A stretch of DNA of 64,000 nucleotides from Rhizobium sp. Q54 (GCA_945870825.1 CAMBTM010000002.1:1-64000); one strand, 5' to 3'. Numbered from the stretch's first letter, positions 36,432 through 48,900 are shown. Notes: generated by a model not told the origin, from the sequence alone. Numbers and translations are program-made.

Positions 36432-37320
36432 CTTGAGCCACCAGCTTACGAAGTTCCTCATTGATGACAGGATTGATCAGCATCACAAAAGATAAAGATT
36501 CCAGATCAGAAAACAATCGTATAAAAATTTTATCATCTTCGACCTTCTCAATACGCCCAACGGGGATTTTGGCCGGGAATACTCCCCCATGACCTGATGT
36601 TTCAAGAATATCCCCCACATGTACCAATTTGGTTTGAATATATTTTAAAAAGGGAAGCCCCTCGTTATCACCTTCTAAAATAGCGTGAACATCCGTTCCC
36701 TTTAAAACAACGGGCACATGGGAATTCACATCGGTTAAAAGCAAAATATGAGAAATACCCTTCCCAACTGTAATGACACGCCCCACAAGTCCTTTTTCAT
36801 TAATCACAACTTGCTGGGGCTTGACGCCTTCACCTGTCCCAGCGCTAATCAATAAACTTTTAATAAAGGGCCGCCCTGGATAGGACAAGACTTTCACTGT
36901 TGTCAGGGGAAGGGATAAATGGGTTTTAAGATTGATGAGCTTTTTTAAGGCTTCATGTTCATCCTTCAAGGCATCAAGGGAACGAAGGGTTTCCTTAAGA
37001 GACTCATTTTCTGTGGACATATCTTGGGCATTCCGCCGCGCATTCACCCATGAATCCACGTAATTACCGGCTTTTCTGGCCCAATCAAAAGGAGCCTCAA
37101 TCGCCTTGATTAAGGGCGCTGTCAGGGACAAAATGCTGTTACGCAGGGTAATGGTTAAAGGCGCATCAACATAGCTTAAGGAAATAAGCGCTGAAGCTAG
37201 CGCTATGAATATAAAAACAAAAATAAGCCGCCGGTAAAGATGGAAAGAGTTTTTAACTCTCCTGAGCCAAAGTTTTCGACTAGAAAGGGTAATGGTTGTG
37301 CCCGGTTTCCAGCGTTCCAA
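36412..37320 (-). CDS. mreC: Rod-shape-determining protein MreC
   Basis: 302 residues. A basic N-terminus and one membrane helix (about residues 30-50) precede a coiled coil (NAQDMSTENESLKETLRSLDALKDEHEALKKLI region, about 95-130). Two beta-barrel domains follow, with KSLLISAGTGEGVKPQQVVINEKGLVGRV and TSGHGGVFPAKIPVGRIEKVE, both typical MreC stretches. MreC sits in the periplasm, binds PBP2 and switches on elongation. It starts 30 bp after mreB ends. Confidence 0.93.
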   Translation of the reverse strand: MERWKPGTTITLSSRKLWLRRVKNSFHLYRRLIFVFIFIALASALISLSYVDAPLTITLRNSILSLTAPLIKAIEAPFDWARKAGNYVDSWVNARRNAQDMSTENESLKETLRSLDALKDEHEALKKLINLKTHLSLPLTTVKVLSYPGRPFIKSLLISAGTGEGVKPQQVVINEKGLVGRVITVGKGISHILLLTDVNSHVPVVLKGTDVHAILEGDNEGLPFLKYIQTKLVHVGDILETSGHGGVFPAKIPVGRIEKVEDDKIFIRLFSDLESLSFVMLINPVINEELRKLVAQDAFDPA

Positions 37321-37350
37321 TTGTTAGGCCCTTTTTGTTAATTTTTGTTG

Positions 37351-38475
<1,125 letters not shown>

Positions 38476-38494
38476 TCATAAGGGGGCCCTCAAA

Positions 38495-39262
38495 ATGTCG
38501 CATCAAAAGATTACATTCTTTGTGAGTAAAAACTCTGATGCCCAAGAAGCCTTTAAAATCATCACAAACCACTATCCGCAATCATCCTTAGATGAAGCCG
38601 ATTATATTGTGGTTCTAGGCGGTGATGGTTTTTTGTTGCGGGTCTTGCACCAGGTCCTACCCCTGAAAAAACCCGTCTTTGGTATGAATTGTGGCAGCCT
38701 TGGATTTTTGATGAATCCTTATTCCCCAGAACATCTTTTAGAGCGTCTTCATAAAGCAAAAGAAGTTGCGTTACCCACACTTACAATGGATGTGATCGAT
38801 CAAGAGCAACAGATCCACACCTTCCATGCCATCAATGAGGTGTCTCTTTTTCGAACCACTGCCCTAACAGGTCATGTTAAAGTCACTGTGGACGGCGAAT
38901 GCCATCTTGAGGAACTAGTCTGCGATGGCATTTTGTTATCAACGCCCGCAGGAAGCACCGCTTATAATCTTTCAGCCCATGGGCCGATCTTGCCTCTGGA
39001 CAGTAATATCTTGGCTTTGACCCCTATCAGTGCCTTTCGCCCAAGACGTTGGCAAGGCGCCTTGTTGTCCAACCAATCAACCGTCGTCATTGATGTCTTG
39101 AAACCCCTTGACCGCCCCTTGGCGGCTGTCGCAGACTTTCATGAAATCCAAAATGCCTGCCAAGTCACCATGAGTGTCTGCCCCACCCATCGCCTCACCC
39201 TTCTTTTTGACCCTGAACGTGCCCTTGAGAATCGGATCCTGAAGGAACAGTTTTTGACGTAA
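38495..39262 (+). CDS. nadK: NAD kinase
   Basis: 255 residues from the ATG at 38495, with a G-rich ribosome site (AAGGGGG); the frame extends upstream to 38414 but the extra residues look non-coding. NadK phosphorylates NAD to NADP. Motifs are VVLGGDGFLLRVLH (the G-G-D-G site), GMNCGSLGFLMN, INEVSLFR, and DGILLSTPAGSTAYNLSAHGPI with the conserved T-P-x-G-S-T-A-Y. The length fits the short alphaproteobacterial form. Divergent from mreB. Confidence 0.94.
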   Translation: MSHQKITFFVSKNSDAQEAFKIITNHYPQSSLDEADYIVVLGGDGFLLRVLHQVLPLKKPVFGMNCGSLGFLMNPYSPEHLLERLHKAKEVALPTLTMDVIDQEQQIHTFHAINEVSLFRTTALTGHVKVTVDGECHLEELVCDGILLSTPAGSTAYNLSAHGPILPLDSNILALTPISAFRPRRWQGALLSNQSTVVIDVLKPLDRPLAAVADFHEIQNACQVTMSVCPTHRLTLLFDPERALENRILKEQFLT

Positions 39263-39338
39263 ATATTTACTATCTTTTTTAATGGATTTGCCTTATTGGG
39301 AGATTATAAATATTCGAAAGTTGAAATTTGAGGAACAC

Positions 39339-40646
39339 ATGAATAATAAAAACATTTCTTTGATACTCGTCCTTATCTTCTTTTTTGTTCAGCCAGCAAG
39401 GGCTGTGGAGGCTCTGTCAGGCCCCGAAAGAGTGAGACTAAGCGAATGTATTGTAAAAGAGGTCTATGATTGTATTCCTGAGCATTTTAAAAGCATGAAA
39501 AACGCGGATAAAGGTGAAAGGATTGTTGAGGACAATCTTCGCGTATTTTCAGGATTAAAAAATAACATTTCTTTATATCTAACGGACATGGCGAGCGATA
39601 ACGGTATTGACCGAACACTTATAGATCATGCTAACAAACTAATTGTTTTTATAGAAGCAAAATTCAGACAGAGCCGTGACCTGGGATTGCCCACCCCAGG
39701 CAACGACCAGCATTCTAGGAACTGGATTGCCAAAAGACTTAAATTAAAAGAGCTCGACGATCATGACAAGAAATTTGATGGCGTTAATGCAAACGCTCTT
39801 TTAGAACAATCTTTTAAGTTTATGCGCATATGGGCCAGATCATTTCTAGGATCATCTCCAGACCTAAAAGCCCCCACAGAGACTGGGATGACTACGGAGT
39901 ATTATGTTGTAGAGGATGGTGATTTTGAAGAAGATCAGCAACGTAATCCGAATTATGTTAGGCACACGCTGTTGTATAAAGAGAATGAACTTCCTGTGGA
40001 GGAGGCTAAATCTTATCTCAGGGATATGTTTCAGGTTATCAAGGATGGGCGACTTCAAGATTCAGCCAGAGATGTTCTGCTTCGTGCGATGCGAGAAGAC
40101 CTGGAAGAAAAATTGAGGGGTGCTAGGCTTCTTAGTGAATTTACAGGTCTTGAAATACCTGTTCCCAAAGCTTTTGCAAAAGCACGTGATATAATTAAAG
40201 ACAGATCAGATCACTGGACCATTGATTTTCCTCCCGCGTTATTTTTCCCACCTCCGCCTCCTGCTGCTGCAACTGTTGTTCCATCGTCAACCCCAGAGAG
40301 AGCAACCTCCGAAGTTGTCACACCTAGTCATGTTGATGGAGTCACAAACGCAGCTGCTGAACCAACGCCAAAAAGATCTATCAAAATGTCGGATACCTAT
40401 AAACGCTCCATTTTAGCTATTATTAAAAAATATAATTCAAAGTTGACTCGCATACAAAATGCAATAGAGAATTTTTTCTTTTACACAGATCATAGTGACA
40501 TTACCGAAGAAGATCGTGAGCTTATTAGGGCCAAAACAAGTACACTTAAAAATGTAGAGGCCCTAAAGAAAAAGTTGAAAGATAATCTGAAAAAAAAAGA
40601 AGATAAGGGAGAGCCAAGTAAAAAACGAAGAACCGGTGGAGAGTAG
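39339..40646 (+). CDS. Secreted protein of unknown function with a basic, coiled C-terminus
   Basis: 435 residues from the ATG at 39339, which has a GAGGAA ribosome site. Residues 1-22 are a clean signal peptide (NNKNISLILVLIFFFVQPARA, cut after ARA). The mature part is helical and highly charged with no recognised domain. Around residues 305-320 is a proline run (FFPPPPPAAA) followed by a T/S/P/A-rich linker. The last 90 residues are a likely coiled coil, ending in a lysine/arginine cluster: KKKLKDNLKKK, then PSKKRRTGGE. In a eukaryotic cell such a cluster could act as a nuclear localisation signal. No homology is claimed. It stands alone between nadK and tRNA-Gly. Confidence 0.6.
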   Translation: MNNKNISLILVLIFFFVQPARAVEALSGPERVRLSECIVKEVYDCIPEHFKSMKNADKGERIVEDNLRVFSGLKNNISLYLTDMASDNGIDRTLIDHANKLIVFIEAKFRQSRDLGLPTPGNDQHSRNWIAKRLKLKELDDHDKKFDGVNANALLEQSFKFMRIWARSFLGSSPDLKAPTETGMTTEYYVVEDGDFEEDQQRNPNYVRHTLLYKENELPVEEAKSYLRDMFQVIKDGRLQDSARDVLLRAMREDLEEKLRGARLLSEFTGLEIPVPKAFAKARDIIKDRSDHWTIDFPPALFFPPPPPAAATVVPSSTPERATSEVVTPSHVDGVTNAAAEPTPKRSIKMSDTYKRSILAIIKKYNSKLTRIQNAIENFFFYTDHSDITEEDRELIRAKTSTLKNVEALKKKLKDNLKKKEDKGEPSKKRRTGGE

Positions 40647-40739
40647 CAACTACTTATACCGATGATGTCAGACAATCATTTTCCGCTTGCAAAACTTGCT
40701 CACCATGGTAGTATCCCCTTCAATAATTATGCACGTTCA

Positions 40740-40814
40740 GCGGGAGTAGCTCAGGGGTAGAGCACAACCTTGCCAAGGTTGGGGTCGAGGGTTCAAATCC
40801 CTTCTCCCGCTCCA
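40740..40814 (+). tRNA. tRNA-Gly (anticodon GCC)
   Basis: 75 bases including an encoded CCA. The acceptor stem pairs GCGGGAG with CTCCCGC, discriminator T. D-arm TAGCTCAGGGGTAGAGC, anticodon loop CTTGCCAAG with GCC, and T-arm GGTTCAAATCC. Fully canonical. Confidence 0.97.
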
Positions 40815-40867
40815 TCGCCTTTTTCTGCCCGTATAAATTTGTTATGCTTGTCAGTTAAAGGAGAACT

Positions 40868-43800
40868 ATGGATATGAACGATCGGCCCCAAAGGTACGGC
40901 ACAGAACCACTTTCCAAGGAAATTGATCATCTGGTGTGTCAAATTCAGTCTTTAGAGACTGTGATTACCTCCTCTCTTTTCAAGACATTTCTTCACCTTC
41001 TCTATAAAGATACCCCCCTTTCTATCCTTCTTGAAAAGGATCCTCAGTCCCTGCATGCCATAGGGGAAATGTTGTGGGCATCCTTTGAAAAAGGCTTATT
41101 CCCTCAAATCACTATTGCATCTTCTCCCTCAACAAAAGGGGAAGGACCCACCATCATTACAGTCATCACAAAAGATAGTCCGTTTCTGGTTGATTCCCTC
41201 CTCTCCTTTATCACACAAGCCGGGTATAGCGTTAAGGATACTCTCCATCCAGCTATCAGCACTTCACGCGATGCAAAGGGAAATCTCATAGCACTGGGTG
41301 AAAGCGCCCAATCCCATGAATCTTTGATCTACATTGAACTCAACGATGTGCTCGATAGTGCCGAGAAAAATATTCTTCAAAAGAAAATCGAAACCATCCT
41401 AACCGATGTTCAAAAGGCTGTAGCTGATTGGCAGTCCATGCGCAATAAAATCAATGATGCTGTCTTTGATTTAGACCATGGGAAAGCCTATTTTACCCAT
41501 GATGAAAAACTTGAAACTCAAGCCTTTTTACAGTGGTTAGACCGGGGATATTTTACCTTTTTGGGTTACAGAGAGTATACCTATGTCGCCGACAAGAAAC
41601 CCGCATATATGAATACATTGGGTCTTTTAAAGAATTCTCAAACCACCTTTTTTGCCCCAACACCAGAGATGGAAGAAGCCTTATTTGCCCATTCATCGTC
41701 GCATCCTCAGTATTTCAGCATCACAAAGACCCAATCCCCTTCAACCGTTCACCGGTTGGTTCCCATGGATGTAATTCGCATTAAAACATTCAACGACAAA
41801 GGGACTGTATCGGGAGAGCGTCAATTTTTTGGTCTCTTTACATCATCCGTTTATAATCGAAGCATCCAAGACATCCCTCTTTTACGAAAAAGATCGGCTG
41901 CTCTTCTTGATCGCTGTCATTTCCCCCCCGAAGGGCATAATGGAAAACTGTTGATGCATATCTTGGAATCCTTCCCGCGGGATGAACTTTTTCAAGCAAC
42001 CGAAGACTTTCTCTATCAAACAACCCAAGCGATTATCTTGTTGAAAGAACGTCAACGTGTTGCACTGTTTGTGAGACAAGACCTCCTTGGTCATATGGTT
42101 TCGTGCCTCATTTACGTGCCCCGAGATCGCTTTAGTTCAAATCTGAGGGAAAAGTTTTCAGAGATTCTTTCTAAAGAATTCAATGGATCCATTCTATCCT
42201 TCCAAACGGAAATGGGGGGTGACATTGCCTTTGCCCGCGTTCACTTTTTGATTGCAACCAACCCCCTTGAAAAACAGTCCTACGCCTTGGATCGTGTGGA
42301 ACAAAGCCTTCAACAAGCCTCCATGACGTGGACCGATTCCTTAAGGGAATGTTTTATGGAACGACGTCATATGGATGATCCCAAGTCATTCAAGTCCTTC
42401 GTTACAGCCTTTAGCGCAGCCTACCAAGAGGCATTTTCTGTACAAAACGCCATGGCAGATATTGATATTATTCAAAAGAATCTGGAGCCGATTTCTATCC
42501 ACCTTTATGAAGAAAAAGAAGAGAATGGATACCTTTACCTAAAACTATACAAAAAAAACACCCCCCTTATTATTTCCGATATTTTACCCATCTTAGAAAA
42601 CATGGGTCTTAAGGTCATGACAGAGACACCCTATCAAATTAAGATGGGTGACAAGACTATTTGGTTGCACCACTTTAAGTTATCTCCAACCCACAAAAGC
42701 CGTGCCATTTCTTTGGATGAAATCCGGGATAACTTTCAAGAATCTCTTTCCCTCATTTGGGAAGGCCGCATTGAAAATGATAGCTTTAATGCCCTTGTTA
42801 TCAACACACATTTAGGTGTGAGAGATGTTAATCTGCTCCGTGTTTATTTTAAATACCTCAAACAAATCAACTTTCCCTTTGACCAGTCTTTTGTAGAAAA
42901 AACCCTGAGTACCCATGGTTCCATCACAAAAGACATGATTGCTTTGTTTTATGGTCTTTTCGACCCCCAACAAAAAGAATGGGGGGAAACCGATCTTAAA
43001 TTGGCAGCGCAGAAGATAGAGGCTCAGTTTAAAACGGTCTTGAATGCCAATGATGACAAGATTTTGCGCGCATTCTTTAATCTGATTTTGGCAACGCTGC
43101 GTACAAATTATTTTGTGATCGATCCCGAAACCAAGACTTTTAAGGATTATATTTCCATCAAGTTTGATGCAAGCCGCATTTTGAACCTACCGCTGCCCCG
43201 GCCGGCTTTTGAGATTTTTGTTTGCGCCCCTTGGGTCGAAGCTATTCACCTAAGAGGTGGCAAAGTCGCCAGAGGTGGCCTTCGTTGGTCTACACGTCTT
43301 GACTTTAGAAAAGAAGTTCTGGACCTCATGAAGGCCCAAATGGTCAAGAATACCGTTATTATCCCTGTCGGTGCCAAGGGAGGATTTATCATCAAAACCC
43401 CAACAGATCATTTGAGTCACGAAGACCTTCAAAAACAGGGAATCTTTTGTTATCAAACGATGATCCGCGGCCTTTTGGATGTGACGGATAATCTGGTTGA
43501 CGGAAAACCTGTCCGTCCTTTTATGGTGCGTTGCAAAGATGACGTAGATCCTTATTTGGTTGTTGCTGCCGATAAAGGAACAGCCACTTTCTCCGACATC
43601 GCTAATGCCATTTCCAATAACTATCAATTCTGGATGGGGGATGCCTTTGCCTCCGGCGGCAGCGTAGGTTATGACCATAAAAAAATAGGGATCACGGCCA
43701 AGGGTGCCTGGATATCTGTTGCGCGTCATTTTAGAGAAATAGGCATTCACGTTCAACAAGACCCCTTTACGGTTGTAGGCGTCGGGGATATGTCAGGTGA

Positions 43801-45613
43801 CGTTTTTGGCAATGGGATGTTGTTATCCAATACCCTGAAGTTGGTTGGTGCCTTTAACCACATTCATATTTTCCTTGACCCAACCCCTGATCCTCAAAAA
43901 AGCTTTCAAGAACGGGAACGCCTTTTCAAACTGCCGCGCTCAACCTGGAAAGATTATAATCCTGAGATTCTGTCGAAAGGCGCCATGATTATTGATCGCG
44001 CTGAAAAAACCGTGACACTGACGCCTGAGGTCAAGAAACTTCTCCATGTTTCACAAAGCAGCCTTACACCCAATGAAATTATCCATAAACTTTTAACCTT
44101 GGACGTGGATCTTTTATGGTTTGGTGGCATTGGAACATTTGTGAAGGCCTCAACTGAATCCCATGAGCAAGCTGGTGATCGCATCAATGATGATCTACGG
44201 GTCAATGGCCAGGAGCTACGCTGCAAAATCATTGGGGAAGGGGCCAATCTTGGCATGACTCAACGAGGACGTATTGAATACGCAAGACTTGGGGGACGCC
44301 TCAACACCGATGCTATCGATAACTCAGCAGGCGTTGATTGTTCAGACCATGAAGTGAATATTAAAATCCTTCTTCAAGACCCAGCGATTAAAAAGATTCT
44401 GCCGTTCCAAGAAAGAAATATCCTGCTTGAAAAAATGACAGAAGAGGTCGCAGCCCTTGTGTTAAAGAATAACTATGCCCAAACCCAAGCCATTTCTATG
44501 ATTCATCGTTGTGGTTCCAAAGTCATTGGACGGCAAACACGCTTAATGCAAACCATGGAAAAGATGGGGAAACTGCACCGGGAAATTGAATACCTCCCCG
44601 ACGATAAAACCTTGCATGATCATAGTATCCAGGGAACTGGTTTGACCCGTCCAGAAATCGCTATTCTTCTGGCGTACGGGAAAATATTCGCCTTTGGGCA
44701 CATCATTGAATCTACGTTACCGGAGTCTCCTCTTCTTCAAAAAGATCTCATGTCCTATTTTCCCCGTGCTTTGCAAGAGAAGTTTGACCAGGCCATCGCC
44801 CAACACCCCTTACGCCGTGAAATTGTTGCAAACTTTATCACCAATAGTCTTGTAAACTCTATGGGACCAACGTTCTTGAACGAGATGATGGAACTTGGAA
44901 ATACCAGTGCTGAAAAAGTGACACAAGCGTACCTGATGGTCAAAGAGAACTTTACGATAGAAACCTATTGGAGCGGTGTTGAATTACTGGATAACAAAAT
45001 TGACGCCCATACTCAGTATGCCCTTCTGCTAGAGTTGGTTGAGCTGATTGAACGCAATACCTTGTGGTTGTTGCTTCATCAAAACAAAATGCCTGATATG
45101 TCAAAGCATATGGCATTATTTTCAAAAGGTGTTCAGGAATTCATGGGATGCATTGAATCTTCATCATGTTCTTTAACTCATAAAAACCTACCAGCCCCCC
45201 TTGGAAAATTTTTTGATACCCTGCCTTTGATGAACTTTGCCTATACTATTATTCAAAGTGCCCATAAAATGAAAATGGCCGTTCCCACCGCAACGGATAT
45301 CTTCTTTAAAGTCCATGAGCGATTTTCTATCAATTGGTTGCTGGAAAAAATGCAGACATTGGGTGATACAAACTGGTCAAAAAGAGCCCTTTATGGCCTG
45401 AGAGACCAACTTGTTTCCATTAATGCTGGTATGATGGAATCCATCGCACACCATAAAACTCCCCTGGATATCTGGTGCAACACTCGTATCAAAGAGGTTG
45501 AAAAAATGGACCAACTATTGCTTGAACTAAAAGCCTGTGAAAAAGTCGACCTTAGCATGATTGTTGTAGCGGTAAGACAGCTGGAAGCGTTGTTATACCA
45601 AACCCCTTTTTAA
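40868..45613 (+). CDS. gdhB: NAD-specific glutamate dehydrogenase, large (about 180 kDa) type
   Basis: 1581 residues. It oxidises glutamate to 2-oxoglutarate and ammonia using NAD. The long N-terminal half holds ACT-like regulatory domains (TKDSPFLVDSLLSFITQAGY near residue 100). The catalytic part begins near residue 770 with LRGGKVARGGLRWSTRLDF, followed by KNTVIIPVGAKGGFIIK with the active-site lysine. The NAD-binding region has GVGDMSGDVFGNGML and LWFGGIGTFVKAS. This is the L-GDH family of alphaproteobacteria and Pseudomonas, twice to three times the size of ordinary GDH. It appears intact and suggests amino acids as an energy source. Confidence 0.95.
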   Translation: MDMNDRPQRYGTEPLSKEIDHLVCQIQSLETVITSSLFKTFLHLLYKDTPLSILLEKDPQSLHAIGEMLWASFEKGLFPQITIASSPSTKGEGPTIITVITKDSPFLVDSLLSFITQAGYSVKDTLHPAISTSRDAKGNLIALGESAQSHESLIYIELNDVLDSAEKNILQKKIETILTDVQKAVADWQSMRNKINDAVFDLDHGKAYFTHDEKLETQAFLQWLDRGYFTFLGYREYTYVADKKPAYMNTLGLLKNSQTTFFAPTPEMEEALFAHSSSHPQYFSITKTQSPSTVHRLVPMDVIRIKTFNDKGTVSGERQFFGLFTSSVYNRSIQDIPLLRKRSAALLDRCHFPPEGHNGKLLMHILESFPRDELFQATEDFLYQTTQAIILLKERQRVALFVRQDLLGHMVSCLIYVPRDRFSSNLREKFSEILSKEFNGSILSFQTEMGGDIAFARVHFLIATNPLEKQSYALDRVEQSLQQASMTWTDSLRECFMERRHMDDPKSFKSFVTAFSAAYQEAFSVQNAMADIDIIQKNLEPISIHLYEEKEENGYLYLKLYKKNTPLIISDILPILENMGLKVMTETPYQIKMGDKTIWLHHFKLSPTHKSRAISLDEIRDNFQESLSLIWEGRIENDSFNALVINTHLGVRDVNLLRVYFKYLKQINFPFDQSFVEKTLSTHGSITKDMIALFYGLFDPQQKEWGETDLKLAAQKIEAQFKTVLNANDDKILRAFFNLILATLRTNYFVIDPETKTFKDYISIKFDASRILNLPLPRPAFEIFVCAPWVEAIHLRGGKVARGGLRWSTRLDFRKEVLDLMKAQMVKNTVIIPVGAKGGFIIKTPTDHLSHEDLQKQGIFCYQTMIRGLLDVTDNLVDGKPVRPFMVRCKDDVDPYLVVAADKGTATFSDIANAISNNYQFWMGDAFASGGSVGYDHKKIGITAKGAWISVARHFREIGIHVQQDPFTVVGVGDMSGDVFGNGMLLSNTLKLVGAFNHIHIFLDPTPDPQKSFQERERLFKLPRSTWKDYNPEILSKGAMIIDRAEKTVTLTPEVKKLLHVSQSSLTPNEIIHKLLTLDVDLLWFGGIGTFVKASTESHEQAGDRINDDLRVNGQELRCKIIGEGANLGMTQRGRIEYARLGGRLNTDAIDNSAGVDCSDHEVNIKILLQDPAIKKILPFQERNILLEKMTEEVAALVLKNNYAQTQAISMIHRCGSKVIGRQTRLMQTMEKMGKLHREIEYLPDDKTLHDHSIQGTGLTRPEIAILLAYGKIFAFGHIIESTLPESPLLQKDLMSYFPRALQEKFDQAIAQHPLRREIVANFITNSLVNSMGPTFLNEMMELGNTSAEKVTQAYLMVKENFTIETYWSGVELLDNKIDAHTQYALLLELVELIERNTLWLLLHQNKMPDMSKHMALFSKGVQEFMGCIESSSCSLTHKNLPAPLGKFFDTLPLMNFAYTIIQSAHKMKMAVPTATDIFFKVHERFSINWLLEKMQTLGDTNWSKRALYGLRDQLVSINAGMMESIAHHKTPLDIWCNTRIKEVEKMDQLLLELKACEKVDLSMIVVAVRQLEALLYQTPF

Positions 45614-45618
45614 CGATT

Positions 45619-45909
45619 GCGAAATCCGACCAATTTAATATTCGTGTTAAAATAGTCAGAAGATTAGAGGGAAAAATCCATGAAAATTGGATGCTTATTG
45701 AAGTAAAATCTTCTAGTAAAAATTCTTTGGGCAAATCTCTTCAAAAATACAAAGAAACCCTAAAATGTCCTTTGGCATTTCAGGTAGTTTTTGATTTACC
45801 AGGCAATAACCAAGCAAATGAATGGTTAGTCACCCATGCTGTAGAGAAAGGACAGTGCGACCAAGCGGTCATTCTGCCCGTCTCTTCGTTTTTAAGTTTA
45901 TTAGTTTAG
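45619..45909 (+). pseudogene. C-terminal remnant of an AAA ATPase with DUF4143 domain
   Basis: The plus frame is open from inside the gdhB end to TAG 45907-45909 and reads RRLEGKIHENWMLIEVKSS, then CPLAFQVVFDLPGN and VILPVSSFLSLLV. I-E-V-K-S followed by A-F-Q-V-V and a final P-x-S-x-F-L-x-x-L-V is how DUF4143-containing ATPases end. The ATPase core and most of DUF4143 are missing, so this is a fragment; an ATG at 45691 could at most start a 72-residue piece. It lies between gdhB and the convergent RND gene (2 bp apart). Confidence 0.6.
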
Positions 45910-45911
45910 AA

Positions 45912-48900
45912 TTAGACAGATTGTACCCGGACACGCTCTTTTTTGGAAATGAGGGTATAGATAATGGGAACAATGAAAAGCGTAAAGAGGGTCCCAATAG
46001 TCATACCGCCAAAGATAACCCAACCCAACTGACTACGTCCCACAGCACCGGCACCAGATGATAATGTTAAGGGAATTGCCCCCAAAACCATGGCTGCTGT
46101 TGTCATGAGGATAGGCCTTAACCGCAACATAGTCGCATGAATCGCAGCTTGAACACGCGATACAGTATTATCTTCATCCCTGATTTGGTTTGCGAATTCC
46201 ACAATCAAAATACCATGCTTCGTGATCAACCCAATCAGGGTAATTAACCCAATTTGGCTATAGATATTGATGGACGTATAAAAGTTAAAGGTCGTTGTAA
46301 TGTTTAACCAAGAAAACAGTCCTCCAAAAAGATCAACGATTTTAAGAGTAATCAAGGCCCCTGCCAAAGAAAGAGGAACGGAGAACATGATGATGAAGGG
46401 GTCCAAAAAGCTTTCGAATTGGGCCGCCATCACAAGGTAAATGAAGATTAACGCCAAGCCGAAAATCAGATAAATGGTATAACGGGCTTCAATGTATTGT
46501 TTTGTTTCGCCAGCAAATTCTGTACGAATACCTTCAGGCAATATTTTTTTAGAAAGCACTTCAAAGGTTTCGACAGCACGCCCAAGGCTGACACCGTATG
46601 CCAAATCCCCAGAAAGCGTCACAGACCGTAACTGGTTGTAGTGGTTAATTTGGATGGGAATCACTTCCTTCTTAATCGTCACAACATTGGCAAGAGGGAT
46701 CATGGTCTCATTATTTTGACCACCGCGCACAAACATATTGCTTAAATCGTCAGGGGACCGCTTTTCTCTTTCCCGAACGGAGGCAATCACATCAAACTGT
46801 TCAGAATCCTTTTTAAAATCTGTCAGACGACGTCCACTGATAAAGGTATCAAAAGTTTGACCAACTGTTGAAACATCAACACCCAAAAGACCTGCTTTAT
46901 CTCGGTTAATCTCTACAATATACTCCTGGGTATCGTCGCCTCTATCTGTATTCAGGTAGGGGAAGATTTTGGATTTTTGCAAAGCTGATTGTAAAATCTC
47001 TGAGGCCCCATCCAACTCACTCTGCTCACGTGTTGTCTGCAAAACGAACTGTACGGAATCTTCTGATTTACCCCCAGACCCAATCAAACTTCCCCCAGGG
47101 GAGGCATACGCATGAATACCAGGAATTTCCCGTAATTTCGACCGAATGGTGTCAATAATCGCACGACTTGAACGCTTGCGTTCTTCCCAAGGCTTTAAGA
47201 TGTTCCAACTCATGGGGTTGGGCGCTGAAATAATGGAAAGACGGGATTGAACCTCAGGCACGTCTTTCATAATATCCCCTACATCTTCCATATATTTTTT
47301 AATGTAAGGAATGGTGGCACCCTGGGGAATCATCGCATTGGTAAAGATAACGCCTTGGTCTTCTGCTGGTGTCAATTCACTTGGAAGCCCCTTAAGTCCA
47401 ATCCAAATACCCCCAATGAACAAAGCAACGCCCAAGGATAAAACGATCGTACGTTTTGCCATCGCCTTATTGAGAATCGTTTGGAACCATATCTCGAACC
47501 GATTATAGTAAATATTAAAATCCAAAACCTTTAAAGAACTGGATAAAGAGGCTTTGACAGCATTGAGTTCGTGGGAAAATCGCCCGCCAAAAGTAAAGCC
47601 CTTTGAGGCTCCATGAGCCTTCAAAAGTCTTGAACACATCATGGGGGATAACGTCAAGGCAACGAATCCAGACACAATCACAGCACCCGCCAAAGTCAAG
47701 GCAAACTCCGTAAATAATTTACCAACCATCCCTTGAGATAACGCAATGGGCGCATAAACAGCCGCCAACGTTAAGGTCATCGCGATAATCGCAAAGCTGA
47801 TTTCTTGGCTTCCCTTCAAGGCTGCTTCCATAGGGGCCATCCCCTTTTCTATATACCGGTGAATGTTTTCCATCATGACGATGGCATCATCCACCACAAG
47901 TCCAATGGCCAAAACAATCGCCAGAAGGGTCAAGGTGTTTAGGGTAAAACCAAACACATAGAGAAGAGTACAGGTTGTAATAATAGACACAGGAATCGTT
48001 ACAAGGGGAATCAATGTGGCCCTAAACGACCAGAGGAAAAGAAGAATCACAAAAAAGACGAAGATCGTTGCCTCAAAGAACGTGTCTTGCACTTCCTCCA
48101 AAGATTTCTTGATGAAAATTGTCTTATCGTAAGCGATTTCAATTTCCATGCCTTGGGGGAGATTCTTCCTAATTTCTGGAAGAAGTTTTTTCAGTTCTTC
48201 ACCAATTTCTAAAGGGTTAGAAATAGATTTTTTGATCAACCCAATCGCAATGGCGGGATGTTCATTATAATAGGCCGCGTTTCTTTCTTCTGCTGGTGAA
48301 AATTCTGCATACCCAATATCTTTGAGTTTTATAAGCTGATCTTTCTCACGGTGGATAATCACGTTATTAAAGGCCTCTGGGGTTTTAAGAGTTGCAGATG
48401 TTGTCACCATAAACTCACGGTCATTACCAACCAACCGACCCGCTGGAATGTGAACGTTTTGACTTTTGAGGGCCGTGGATACATCTTGGGTTGTCACCTT
48501 ATAAGCCGCCATCCTGACTGGATCCAACCATACGTGCAGTACGTGTCCGCCAGATCCAAAAACATCAACAGCCGCAACACCGCCTAGGGCTTCCAACTCG
48601 TTTTCCAAATAGTGGTGAACATAGTCGTAAAGCTCTGCTGTATTGTGTTCCTGATTCTTATCATAGAGGGCTAGATAGATGATGGGTTGGGCATCAGCGT
48701 CAGATTTTTTAATGGTTGAATCTTTTGCTCCCTCGGGTAGACGAATTTTAACCCGACTGATCCGGTCCCGCACATCGCTGGCTGCAGCATCAATGTCCCG
48801 ATCCGATTGAAAGTGAAGGTTAATACGGCTGGATTCCCCCTCGCTGACAGAGGTCATAAAGTGGACGCCTTCAATGCCTGCAAGACCTGATTCTAAGATC

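Noticed and set aside
43250-43759. 169-codon minus-strand ORF inside gdhB
   Set aside because: Antisense to the conserved catalytic region of glutamate dehydrogenase, no ribosome site.
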